Shown here in pieces: positions 18,360-26,449 of a DNA stretch of 64,000 nt (its first letter is position 1; each line of letters opens with the position of its first letter). This DNA is from an uncultured Eubacteriales bacterium (GTDB taxonomy: Bacteria; Bacillota; Clostridia; Oscillospirales; Acutalibacteraceae). The stretch covers positions 1 through 64,000 of the forward strand of contig CAJTXF010000006.1 in NCBI GenBank assembly GCA_910580045.1, written 5' to 3'. A model generated the notes under the pieces. The model did not search any database. It saw only the letters and a program-made list of their open reading frames with translations, and was not told the DNA's origin. A program made the position numbers and the translations under genes.

Positions 18360-19460
18360 TTACTTGATGGTTTCGCTGTTATTAAGGACAGAAGTACTGT
18401 AAAGGAAAAGCACGTCCTGATTGGTGAAGGAGATAAACTGGCCCAGCATCTGGGGAGATATATAGCGGATGTCCACCAGAGTGATAGAGGCGTAGCCCTC
18501 TGCCAGCAGAGGGGCTATGCTGCTCCCAAAGGAGTCCCGGAAGAGGAGCAGCTCTTTCCCGGAAGCGGCGTGAGGGTTTTCGATTTTCAGCAGCGATTTG
18601 GGCCCTGCCAGAAAGAAGGAGTAGGGGTCGCGGCCCGCGGCCTGCTCCGCATCGTAAAAGGGGATATAGGTGCCTGTTTCATAGTCATAGACCTGGCAGT
18701 CCTCCAGCGCGGCGTGGCTCAGCCAGTACAGCTCCTCCCCTGGCAGGGGCAGGGCCGCCTGCCCATAATACACCCCATAAAAAGGGGACTCGGCAAGATG
18801 GCGGGTGTAGCCGCCTGACAAGGTAGCCCCCATCTGTCCAGCTAGGTACTGGGCGGCATCTGTGATGTTTTCCTGCCGCCAATGGCTGTCTGTGCGGTAA
18901 TAGTCCGACAACTCTAAAAAGGGGAAGATATCAATATACTGGGCAAAATCCAGACGGGTTCGCAAGGCATCCACCAACTCTGCATAGTGAAGGGTTGGGG
19001 CGCCGTGTTCTGCCGCCATATAGCAGTTCTTGTCCGGGATGACAGATAGGTAGACTGCCATGTCTTTGTCCACCAGATACTGCTCGTAAACATACCGGAA
19101 CCGCGATGCCGCGTAGTCCACAGACGACAGGTCAAGGGGGTAATCCAGCTTGGAGATGTAGCCGTCCTGCAGGTAGACCCCGTTGTTGTCCTTTTGCCTA
19201 AAGGCGCAAAGAGCGGTAAGGGCCTTGACCGTGCGCAGCTTGTCTCGTAAGGGGAACTGGTCCAGCGCGTATTCCTCAAAATCCGCCATAAAGTCCCCTG
19301 AAAATACGGCGTCCCAGCTGGCAGCTGGCGGGGCTGCCAAAGGCCGGCGCTCACTGGCCGACTGGGCATCCACAGGCTTGAGGACAGCCCACAGCAAAAA
19401 GCCATACATAAAGAGACAGGTAAGGACCACAAGGGCCATATCCTTCCGTTTTTCCGGCAT
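18360..19460 (-). CDS. DHHW family protein (SGNH-like partner of MBOAT acyltransferase)
   Basis: 366 residues. One N-terminal membrane segment (about 8-26) is followed by an extracytoplasmic domain related to AlgJ/AlgX-type acetyltransferases. The signature YYRTDSHWRQE around residue 190 gives the Asp-His pair, and a late FRDSFGSS block gives the Ser. Such proteins take acyl groups exported by an MBOAT protein and transfer them to extracellular polysaccharide; the polymer here is unknown. TAGGAG precedes the ATG. It is the last gene of the DUF4358-MBOAT-DHHW operon. Confidence 0.87.
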   Translation of the reverse strand: MPEKRKDMALVVLTCLFMYGFLLWAVLKPVDAQSASERRPLAAPPAASWDAVFSGDFMADFEEYALDQFPLRDKLRTVKALTALCAFRQKDNNGVYLQDGYISKLDYPLDLSSVDYAASRFRYVYEQYLVDKDMAVYLSVIPDKNCYMAAEHGAPTLHYAELVDALRTRLDFAQYIDIFPFLELSDYYRTDSHWRQENITDAAQYLAGQMGATLSGGYTRHLAESPFYGVYYGQAALPLPGEELYWLSHAALEDCQVYDYETGTYIPFYDAEQAAGRDPYSFFLAGPKSLLKIENPHAASGKELLLFRDSFGSSIAPLLAEGYASITLVDIRYISPQMLGQFISFTNQDVLFLYSTSVLNNSETIK

Positions 19461-19470
19461 ACCATCGCTC

Positions 19471-20871
19471 CTAAAATCTAAAATATAAGAAGGGATTAAA
19501 GGAACCGTCTATAAGATAGGCGGTGCACACCGTTAACAGCGCCAGACAGGCCACTGGCTCTGCTATATGGCAGGCTATGCGAGTATACCTGCCTTTCTCC
19601 ACAAGAGCTGCCAGCTTTTTGGGCAGGGGGGTAGCGCCTATCAGGGCCAGGGCCAAAATCACCAGATAGCTTTTCAGGTAATAGACGCTTTCCACCGTAA
19701 GGGCTGGCAGGGCTTGGCCCCCGAACATAGCGGAAATATGGGAGAACGCCGCTACCACACTTTCCGCGTCAAAGATAACAAAGCTGACCATAACCAGAAA
19801 CAGCACATACAGATGGCTGGCGGCCCTGTGCTTGTTCAGCCACTTGGACAGCCACAGCTTTTCCAGCATCAGCAGAGCCGCAAACAGCAGGCCCCAAAGG
19901 GCAAAATTCCACGCCGCACCGTGCCAGAGCCCGGTCGCCGCCCACACCACCGCTATATTGAACAGCCAGCGGGGCTTGCTCACCCGGTTGCCGCCCAGAG
20001 GGATATAGAGATAGTCCCGGAACCAGGCCCCCAGCGAGATATGCCATCTTCGCCAGAATTCTGTGATGCTACAGGAGATATAGGGGTAGTCAAAGTTCTC
20101 TGGGAAACGGAAACCAAACACATACCCCAGGCCAATGGCCATATCGCTGTAGCCGGAGAAATCGAAATAAATATGCAGCATATAGGCAGCGGCGTACAGC
20201 CAGCAGAACAGGACAGAGGGTTCCGCGGATTCTTTGAAAGCAGCCACCAGAGCCCCCAGCTGGTTGGCCACCAGTACTTTTTTAGATAAACCGATAATAA
20301 ACCGGCGGACGCCCCTTGCGGCTCCGCTGAGGCTGTGAGTTCTGTTCCGCAGCTGGCCAGCTATGTCTGCGTACCGGACGATGGGCCCAGCCACCAGCTG
20401 GGGGAACATGGCTATATAGGCCGCCAGATCCACATAGTTCCGCTGTGCGGGCACCACGCCCCGGTATACGTCCACCGTGTAGCTCATCACCTGAAAGGTA
20501 TAAAAGCTGATGCCCACCGGCAGCGCAATTTTAAGCAGCGGAAGGGACAGCCCTGTTGCCTGGTTGAAATTGCTGATGAAAAAATCCGCGTACTTGCAGT
20601 ACCCCAGCAGCAGCAGGCTGAAAAGGATAGAAACTGTCAGGAAGGCTTTTGGGCGGCCTTTTTCCCGGTATTTTTCAATCAGGAGCCCGAAAATATACCC
20701 CTGGGTGATGGAGAGGAGCATAAAGGCCAGGTATCTGGGCTCGCCCCAGCCATAGAAAAAAAGGCTGGCAAAAAGCAGCACGCCATTTTTCAGGCGCATG
20801 GGCGAAATAAAGTACAAGGCCACCACAACGGGCAGAAAGTAAAACAGAAAGGTTATGCTGGAAAATAACAT
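19471..20871 (-). CDS. MBOAT family membrane O-acyltransferase (AlgI/DltB-like)
   Basis: 466-residue polytopic membrane protein. The N-terminus starts with the typical MLFSSITFLFYFLP helix. The invariant MBOAT histidine is His317 in TGLWHGAAWNF, preceded by FWRRWHISLGAWFRDYLYIPLGG, the hallmark of AlgI/PatA/DltB enzymes. It is predicted to move an acyl (probably acetyl) group across the membrane for the DHHW protein encoded next. Ten bases separate the two genes. DltB is unlikely, because no dltA or dltC is present. Confidence 0.93.
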   Translation of the reverse strand: MLFSSITFLFYFLPVVVALYFISPMRLKNGVLLFASLFFYGWGEPRYLAFMLLSITQGYIFGLLIEKYREKGRPKAFLTVSILFSLLLLGYCKYADFFISNFNQATGLSLPLLKIALPVGISFYTFQVMSYTVDVYRGVVPAQRNYVDLAAYIAMFPQLVAGPIVRYADIAGQLRNRTHSLSGAARGVRRFIIGLSKKVLVANQLGALVAAFKESAEPSVLFCWLYAAAYMLHIYFDFSGYSDMAIGLGYVFGFRFPENFDYPYISCSITEFWRRWHISLGAWFRDYLYIPLGGNRVSKPRWLFNIAVVWAATGLWHGAAWNFALWGLLFAALLMLEKLWLSKWLNKHRAASHLYVLFLVMVSFVIFDAESVVAAFSHISAMFGGQALPALTVESVYYLKSYLVILALALIGATPLPKKLAALVEKGRYTRIACHIAEPVACLALLTVCTAYLIDGSFNPFLYFRF

Positions 20872-20896
20872 TGCTTAGCCTTTACCCTGCCGCTGG

Positions 20897-21493
20897 TTAC
20901 GCCACGGGCTCATCGCACAGGGTTTCCGCAGCGGGATACGCAGCCACCAGCTTTTCCTGGAAGGTGCCGGTAATTTCCTCCTCGCCAAAGAAAGCCACTA
21001 CATAGCCGCCAGTCTGCATAATCATCAACCGGTCCGGGAAGCCGCACAACCACTGCCGCTGCAGGATGTTGTCTTTCAGGGCGGCGGAAACCTCCTGCAG
21101 GTCCCCGGCATCCTTGACATGATACGCACCGCAGGTAAAGGTATTGGCGTTCATCATATGCACCAGGGAGGCCGCGTCGTCTATTTTGTCCACAGCAGCC
21201 TCAGGGAATCCCAGCGTGGTATCCAACGCGGCAGCATCGCTGACGCTGAACTTGCCCGGGCTGTCCATGGTCATGTTTTCCTCAGACATATCGCCGCCAG
21301 CAGCGGCAAAGCGCTCCTCTTCCCCATAGCTGTCCCACACGGTGGTGAGCAGTTCCAGGGCGCTGCCTATGGCCTTTTCCTCTTCGCCCTGAGAGCCTGA
21401 GCTTCCGTCAGCGCCGCACGCCGCAAAGGCAAACATGAGCAGCACCGCCAAAAGGGCTGCAAGGGGTTTCTTCATAGTATGCATTGCTTTCAT
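20897..21493 (-). CDS. DUF4358 lipoprotein
   Basis: 198 residues. Four in-frame ATGs lie close together; the one at 21493 is preferred because GGAGG sits nine bases away. A signal peptide ends in lipobox FAAC, so it is a secreted lipoprotein. The remaining domain matches DUF4358 proteins of Clostridia by layout (DKIDDAASLVHMMNANTF; a late repetitive VVAFFGEEE strand). It is first in an operon with an MBOAT acyltransferase and a DHHW protein, so it probably takes part in the same surface modification. Biochemical function is unknown. Confidence 0.75.
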   Translation of the reverse strand: MKAMHTMKKPLAALLAVLLMFAFAACGADGSSGSQGEEEKAIGSALELLTTVWDSYGEEERFAAAGGDMSEENMTMDSPGKFSVSDAAALDTTLGFPEAAVDKIDDAASLVHMMNANTFTCGAYHVKDAGDLQEVSAALKDNILQRQWLCGFPDRLMIMQTGGYVVAFFGEEEITGTFQEKLVAAYPAAETLCDEPVA

Positions 21494-21562
21494 AGTATCC
21501 ATCCTCCAAAATATAATTGCCTGGACTGTCTGGCTAGCCAGGCGCGGTGCCCGGCAAAAGCA

Positions 21563-21595
21563 AAATCCCCAGAAACCGTATAGTTTCTAGGGATT
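21563..21595 (-). terminator. Terminator of tRNA-Pro
   Basis: Minus-strand hairpin AATCCCTAGAAAC / GGTTTCTGGGGATT followed by TTGCTTTTG, 26 bases after the tRNA. Confidence 0.75.
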
Positions 21596-21620
21596 GGAGA
21601 CTTGGCTGTGCCAATGTCCT

Positions 21621-21696
21621 TGGTCCGAGTGGCGAGACTTGAACTCACGGCCTCTTGACCCCCAGTCAAGCGCGCTACCAACTGCGCCACACCCGG
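21621..21696 (-). tRNA. tRNA-Pro(GGG), CCA encoded
   Basis: 76 nt. The acceptor CCGGGTG pairs with CACTCGG, with discriminator A and encoded CCA. The anticodon stem CTTGA/TCAAG holds loop CTGGGGG, giving anticodon GGG. The T-arm GAGTTCAAGTCTC is canonical. Confidence 0.93.
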
Positions 21697-21771
21697 ACAA
21701 CATCGATATTATACTACATGCTGGCAGAAAATGCAAGCCCTTTTTTGTATTTTCTTAAATTTTTTTCATGG

Positions 21772-21805
21772 AAAAAGCGGGCAGGCTCTCCCCTCCCCGC
21801 TTTTC
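21772..21805 (-). terminator. Terminator of the 65-residue gene
   Basis: Minus-strand hairpin with arms AAAAGCGGG and CCCGCTTTTT, followed by a T/A-rich stretch, directly after the stop. Confidence 0.65.
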
Positions 21806-21808
21806 CCG

Positions 21809-22006
21809 TCACCGGCGCAGCATCAGCTCGTCCACCAAACGGCGCATATCCGCCTCGCTGTGGATTTCATTCCTGTGTTCTTCCAGCGCTGCCCGCACTT
21901 CTTCGGGCAAATCACGCCCGCCAAAGGCGAAGGGCAGAAGGCCCATCCCCATGCCTGCCGGCGTGCCTATGGGTCCATACCCATATCCATTCTGATACGG
22001 AAACAT
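21809..22006 (-). CDS. Small Gly/Tyr/Met-rich hypothetical protein
   Basis: 65 residues. The first 28 residues are low in complexity and rich in Gly, Tyr and Met (MFPYQNGYGYGP), recalling spore-coat or exosporium-type small proteins. The second half is a charged amphipathic helix (EEVRAALEEHRNEIHSEADMRRLVDEL). GGGGGTGAT precedes the ATG, and a terminator follows the stop, so it has the layout of a real single gene. No family recognised. Its ribosome binding site lies at the edge of a hairpin (22015-22042). Confidence 0.6.
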   Translation of the reverse strand: MFPYQNGYGYGPIGTPAGMGMGLLPFAFGGRDLPEEVRAALEEHRNEIHSEADMRRLVDELMLRR

Positions 22007-22014
22007 ACCATCAC

Positions 22015-22042
22015 CCCCAGGCTTATTGTGCGCCGCCTGGGG
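22015..22042 (-). promoter_or_regulatory. Leader hairpin next to the ribosome binding site of the 65-residue gene
   Basis: On the minus strand CCCCAGGC and GCCTGGGG pair across a 12-base loop. The 3' arm runs into GGGGGTGAT, so folding could mask the ribosome binding site. This is a structural inference only. Confidence 0.4.
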
Positions 22043-22134
22043 TTACTTAATCCCGGAAGTTTTTTCCGCATAACGCTATTTGATGATAAAATTATGATGG
22101 TTTCCTGCGGCATTTCTTTCCCGGCCAAAGATTC

Positions 22135-22593
22135 TTACAGCCCTTTTCGGGTTAGCCATTCCTCAATGACCGGCCTGACCGGCGGAGAAATACTCTCCGG
22201 CAGCTCGTCCGCCGAAAAGAAACCCAGCCGCTCCACCTCGTCCTCCTGCGCCCTGAGCTTTCCTGAGTAGCTTTTACACAGATAGACAACGTCTACAATA
22301 TAGACTTCATCCTGATTGGGATAAATATGATGGAATTCTTCCCCGGAAAACACGCCAAAAAGCTCCAGCTCCTCCGCAATCAGTCCGGTCTCCTCTGCCA
22401 GTTCACGCCTTGCCGCATTCTCCAGGGTTTCCCCCAGCTCCAAAGCGCCGCCCGGATAACCCCAGCAGTGATTATCCGCCCTCTGCTGCAAAAGAATCTT
22501 CCCCTCTGCATTCTCCACAATCACGCTGGCTCCCACCATAATAAACGGTTTGTGCCCAACATACTTCCGTAAGTCCATAATGTAATTTGGCAT
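22135..22593 (-). CDS. NUDIX hydrolase
   Basis: 152 residues, starting at the ATG behind AAGGAG; a longer frame has no such site. The Nudix box is complete: GGALELGETLENAARRELAE is followed by ETGL, the Mg2+-binding REUXEE core. The N-terminus MPNYIMDLRKYVGHKP is typical of small Firmicutes MutT-like phosphohydrolases acting on nucleoside diphosphate derivatives; the substrate is unknown. It follows a truncated methyltransferase gene by about 24 bases on the same strand. Confidence 0.9.
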   Translation of the reverse strand: MPNYIMDLRKYVGHKPFIMVGASVIVENAEGKILLQQRADNHCWGYPGGALELGETLENAARRELAEETGLIAEELELFGVFSGEEFHHIYPNQDEVYIVDVVYLCKSYSGKLRAQEDEVERLGFFSADELPESISPPVRPVIEEWLTRKGL

Positions 22594-22616
22594 ACAACCT
22601 CTCCTTGATTGAAAAA

Positions 22617-22865
22617 TCATTTGACCCGCCGGGCAATTTCTTTAGCCTTGGCAATGCCGTTTTCGGAAATGTCAAAAGCGTCCACCTGACAGCCCAGCTT
22701 TGCCATAAAGATAGCGTTGCGCCCCTCCCCACAGCCTACGTCCAGCACCCGGCCCTGCCGGGGGAAAACAGCTGAATGCTCCTTCACGTCCACAGTAGGG
22801 TCCTTGGAGAACGTGGACACCTCATTGTCTGCGTAGGTACTCTCCCAGAACGGCTTATCTGTCAT
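22617..22865 (-). pseudogene. Truncated class I SAM methyltransferase
   Basis: The 82-residue frame begins like a full TehB-type methyltransferase (KPFWESTYADNEVSTF, then the SAM motif LDVGCGEGRNAIFMA and the acidic FDIS strand). It stops at ARRVK, where about 100 more residues with the catalytic half are expected. The Nudix start lies 24 bases on, so the missing part is deleted, not frameshifted. AAGGGAG precedes the ATG, so the fragment may still be translated, but it is probably non-functional. Confidence 0.8.
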
Positions 22866-22898
22866 AACGATGCTCCCTTCAAATGTTTTATAAACAAC

Positions 22899-22926
22899 TT
22901 TCTCCCCGCCGCAGGCAGGGAGAAGG
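22899..22926 (-). terminator. Possible terminator after lysC
   Basis: Minus-strand hairpin CTTCTCCCTGCC / GGCGGGGAGAAAG followed by TTGTTTATAAA. The tail is only moderately T-rich. Confidence 0.5.
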
Positions 22927-22940
22927 GATGAATCGGGACT

Positions 22941-24149
22941 TTAATTCTCAAAGAACTTGGCGTGGATGGCCTCCACCGCCCTGTCACTGTCCGCTTTGTG
23001 AACCAGCACGGAAATCTTGATTTCACTGGTGGAAATCATCTGGATATTCACGTTCCGGCTGAACAAGGCCTCAAACATCTCCGCTGCCACGCCAGGATGG
23101 GACTCCATGCCCGCGCCTACAATGGACACCTTAGAGACATTATCGTCCGCCACCAGGCTGCTGGCACCCAGCTTCTCCGTGTAGCTCTGCAGCAGGGCGA
23201 TGGTATCCTCCATCCTGTCCTTTTCCACAGTAAAGCTGATATCCTTGGTGCCGTTGCGGCCAATGGACTGCAGAATAATATCCACATTGACCCCTTTTGA
23301 GGACAGCTTCGAGAAAATCTTATAGGCCAGGCCAGGCTTATCCGGCACGCCAATAACAGAGATTCGGGCAATATTGTCATCCTTTGCTACACCGCTTAAA
23401 AGCATCTGTTCCACACTGTATTCCTCCTTGACAATCGTTCCCCGGGCCTTGGTCAGGCTGGAGAGAACTTCCAATTCAATATTATACTTTTTCGCCATTT
23501 CCACAGAGCGGTTGTGCAGCACCTGCGCACCCAGAGAAGCCAGCTCCAGCATTTCGTCATAGGTGATGCAGTCCAGCTTCTTGGCCCCAGGAATCTTTCT
23601 GGGGTCAGCGGTGTACACGCCGTCCACATCTGTATAGATTTGGCACAAATCCGCATGCATGGCGGCGGCATAGGCCACGGCGCTGGTGTCACTGCCGCCC
23701 CGGCCAATGGTTGTCACATCTCCATAACGGTTGACGCCCTGGAAGCCCGCGATAATCACAATGCGGCGCTTATCCAGCTCCTTGCGCACCCGGGCAGCGT
23801 CAATCCGTTTAATTCGGGCATTTCCGTAGTCCGAGGTGGTGTTGAACCCAGCCTGCCAGCCCAGCAGGGACACCACCGGGTACCCCATACGCTCAATGGC
23901 CATGGCCAGCAGCGCGGCGGAAACCTGCTCCCCGGAGGAGAGCAGCATATCCATCTCCCGCTTGCTGGGACGCTGGTTCACCTCTGCGGCTTTGGCAATC
24001 AGGTCGTCTGTGGTGTCGCCCTGGGCAGAGACCACCGCCACCACATCGTTGCCGTCCTTATAGGCGGAAGTGATAATCCCCGCCACATTGTCAATGCGCT
24101 CGGCGTCCCGGACCGAGGTGCCGCCGAATTTCTGTACAATTAAAGCCAT
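22941..24149 (-). CDS. lysC: Aspartate kinase
   Basis: 402 residues. It phosphorylates aspartate, the first step toward lysine, threonine and methionine. The N-terminus ALIVQKFGGTSV and GRGGSDTSAVAYAAA are kinase-domain signatures. Two ACT domains at the C-terminus (from about 265, e.g. VIGVPDKPGLAYKIF and GAGMESHPGVAAEMF) make it allosterically regulated by amino acids. The ATG at 24149 sits six bases after AGAGGGG; an upstream TTG is less likely. It is third in the hom-thrB-lysC operon. No lysine riboswitch was seen upstream. Confidence 0.96.
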   Translation of the reverse strand: MALIVQKFGGTSVRDAERIDNVAGIITSAYKDGNDVVAVVSAQGDTTDDLIAKAAEVNQRPSKREMDMLLSSGEQVSAALLAMAIERMGYPVVSLLGWQAGFNTTSDYGNARIKRIDAARVRKELDKRRIVIIAGFQGVNRYGDVTTIGRGGSDTSAVAYAAAMHADLCQIYTDVDGVYTADPRKIPGAKKLDCITYDEMLELASLGAQVLHNRSVEMAKKYNIELEVLSSLTKARGTIVKEEYSVEQMLLSGVAKDDNIARISVIGVPDKPGLAYKIFSKLSSKGVNVDIILQSIGRNGTKDISFTVEKDRMEDTIALLQSYTEKLGASSLVADDNVSKVSIVGAGMESHPGVAAEMFEALFSRNVNIQMISTSEIKISVLVHKADSDRAVEAIHAKFFEN

Positions 24150-24227
24150 ATACAACCCCTCTGTATCTTGTTGTTTTCACGTATTATATCGCTGAACTCC
24201 TATGCTGTCAATACAGTGTCCCATCCT

Positions 24228-25124
24228 TTATTCGATGACCACCTTGGCTCCCTCATGGTCAGCCTTGAGAATCTCCACCCGCCAGCCGGTGATGCCCTTC
24301 TCCTCCAAGTGGCTGATGCAGTTCTGCCCAAAGGCTCCGGCGTTCTCCGTATCAATCATGGAGATAATGGTGGGCCCCGCGCCGCTGACGTAAGTACCTA
24401 AAGAGCCCAGCTCATAGCTCATGCGGAACACATTGTCATAGTTCTCAATCAGTCCCGAGCGGTAGGGCTGATGGATACGGTCCTGCACCGCCACTCTCAG
24501 GTTATGCAGCTCGCCGGAAAAAAGGGAGGCTGTCATCAGCCCGGAGCGGGACAGGTTGTATACCGCGTCCTCCCGGCTGTACTCCTTGGGAAGCGCGGCC
24601 CGGGCCTCCTCGGTTTTCAGCTCAAAGGGGGGAATCATCACCGCAAATCGTATCTTATCACTGACCGGCACGCTGACGCTGTACACCCTCTCCCCCTCCA
24701 TGGCCGAGGCAACCAAGCCCCCGGACAGGGCGGGGCTGGTGTTGTCCGGGTGGCCCTCAATCTTTGCCGCCAGATTGATTAAATCCGTCTTAGACATGGG
24801 GTTCCCCATAAAACGGTTGGCAGCCAGAATGCCTGCCACAATACAGGCCGAGCTGCTCCCCAGCCCCCGGGCCATGGGGATATTGTTTTCCTGGATAATC
24901 TTCAGTCCCGGCAGTTTTTTGCCGCATATCTGGTACAGATGCTTCGCTGCCCAAAAAATCAGGTTGCTCTCGTCCTTAGGTACAGGCAGGTTATCTGTAC
25001 AGCTGATTTCCAAGCTGTCAGACTCTTCCACCCACACCCGGTTCTGCATGGTCAGGGCAATGCCCAGCGAGTCAAATCCAGAACCCAGGTTGGCGCTGGT
25101 AGCCGGTACGTCTACACGTATCAT
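24228..25124 (-). CDS. thrB: Homoserine kinase
   Basis: 298-residue GHMP-family kinase that phosphorylates L-homoserine for threonine synthesis. The N-terminus RVDVPATSANLGSGFDSLG and the ATP-loop PMARGLGSSSACIVAG are diagnostic of ThrB, and the C-terminal GTYVSGAGPTIISM motif is also present. Twelve bases separate it from hom upstream; lysC follows 78 bases downstream. Threonine synthase (thrC) is not in the window. Confidence 0.96.
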   Translation of the reverse strand: MIRVDVPATSANLGSGFDSLGIALTMQNRVWVEESDSLEISCTDNLPVPKDESNLIFWAAKHLYQICGKKLPGLKIIQENNIPMARGLGSSSACIVAGILAANRFMGNPMSKTDLINLAAKIEGHPDNTSPALSGGLVASAMEGERVYSVSVPVSDKIRFAVMIPPFELKTEEARAALPKEYSREDAVYNLSRSGLMTASLFSGELHNLRVAVQDRIHQPYRSGLIENYDNVFRMSYELGSLGTYVSGAGPTIISMIDTENAGAFGQNCISHLEEKGITGWRVEILKADHEGAKVVIE

Positions 25125-25136
25125 CAGAATCCCCCC

Positions 25137-26384
25137 TTAATAATCGGAAATGATAATCCGGCCAAGCACCCGCACGCCCATACTGCTTAAACGGGCAAAG
25201 CCCTCGTCCAGCTTATCTGCTGTGACTTCTGTCACGGAGAAGCCCGCTTCTCCCGGCTCCTCCTCCCTGCGGATAATCCGCACCGCGCCGGGGAATACCG
25301 TCTCCGCGGCGGCGAAAGCCTCGTCTGAGCTGCCCTCACCCCGCACACGGACAAAGCAGTCCCCAGGCACTGCGCCAATGGGTTCCACATAGTCGGGTTT
25401 TGCGTCCTCCCAGAACAGATACTTCCGGGCCTTGAAATGCTTCACGCAGTCGATTACGTCCGCCACCACGGCGCTGGCAGTGGGCAGCTTCCCTGCCCCC
25501 TTGCCGTAGAACATCACATCGCCTGTGGCATCGCCCCGGACCATAATGCCGTTGAATACATCGTCCACATTGCACAGGGGGCTCTCCCGGCTGATGAACA
25601 TGGGGGCAACCTGGATGGAAATCTTGCCGTTCTCCCCCATCTTCACCTCGCCAATGAGCTTGATGACCCCGCCCCAGGCATCGGCATAGGCCACGTCCTC
25701 CAGGGTGATTTTTGTAATGCCCTCTGTGTGTACCTGCTCGGGATACACATGGCTGCCAAAGGCCAAGCTGGCCAGAATGCAGATTTTCCGGCAGGCATCC
25801 GCGCCCTCCACGTCCGCAGAGGGGTCCCGCTCAGCATAGCCCAGCTGCTGGGCCAGGCTGAGGGCATCGGCAAAGGCCATATGCTCCCGAATCATCTTGG
25901 TCAGGATGAAATTGGTGGTGCCGTTCAGGATACCCGCAATCTCGCTGACCTCGTTGGCGGCCAGGCACTGGCTGATGGGCCGGATGATGGGAATACCCCC
26001 GCCCACGCTGGCCTCAAACAGGAAATTCAGATTGTTCTTCTGGGCCAGGGCCAGAAGCTCCGCCCCCTTTGCGGCCACCAGCTCTTTATTGGATGTGACA
26101 AAGGATTTCCCGCTGGTCAGGCAGGCTTTGGCGTAGGTGTAGGCGGGTTCCAGCCCGCCCATGCACTCTACCACAATCTTTACATCCGGGTCACTGCGGA
26201 TGCACTCAAAATCTTTGGTGAACAGCCCGGCATAGGACAGCTCCGGGAACTCCCGCAAATCCAAAATATACTTTACATCAATCTCTTCTTTGGCCCGGCG
26301 GGTAATGCTGTCCCGGTGGGAAAGCAGCACTTCCAGCACGCCAGAGCCCACAACTCCATGGCCTAATACGGCGATTTCCGCCAT
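25137..26384 (-). CDS. hom: Homoserine dehydrogenase
   Basis: 415 residues. NAD(P)H-dependent reduction of aspartate semialdehyde to homoserine. The Rossmann glycine motif is GHGVVGSGV, followed by VVECMGG and KSFVTSNKELVAAKG. The catalytic block GILNGTTNFILTKM and YAERDPSADVEG are present. A C-terminal ACT-like regulatory domain (from about 335) is expected at this length. It is first in the hom-thrB-lysC operon and starts 65 bases after the penicillin-binding protein gene. No clear promoter or T-box was visible in the gap, so readthrough is possible. Confidence 0.96.
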   Translation of the reverse strand: MAEIAVLGHGVVGSGVLEVLLSHRDSITRRAKEEIDVKYILDLREFPELSYAGLFTKDFECIRSDPDVKIVVECMGGLEPAYTYAKACLTSGKSFVTSNKELVAAKGAELLALAQKNNLNFLFEASVGGGIPIIRPISQCLAANEVSEIAGILNGTTNFILTKMIREHMAFADALSLAQQLGYAERDPSADVEGADACRKICILASLAFGSHVYPEQVHTEGITKITLEDVAYADAWGGVIKLIGEVKMGENGKISIQVAPMFISRESPLCNVDDVFNGIMVRGDATGDVMFYGKGAGKLPTASAVVADVIDCVKHFKARKYLFWEDAKPDYVEPIGAVPGDCFVRVRGEGSSDEAFAAAETVFPGAVRIIRREEEPGEAGFSVTEVTADKLDEGFARLSSMGVRVLGRIIISDY

Positions 26385-26449
26385 TTTAACCCCTTCTCTC
26401 TCTTTTGTTTTCTGCGCTGACCAGCCCGCGGGCTAATCTTTATTCGCCG

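Noticed and set aside
21490..21690. 66-codon minus-strand frame
   Set aside because: It overlaps tRNA-Pro and its terminator.
24150..24227. Possible lysine riboswitch before lysC
   Set aside because: The gap is far too short and lies inside an operon.
26385..26449. Possible riboswitch or T-box before hom
   Set aside because: Only 65 bases with a short GCCCGCGGGC palindrome; no conserved T-box or riboswitch elements.
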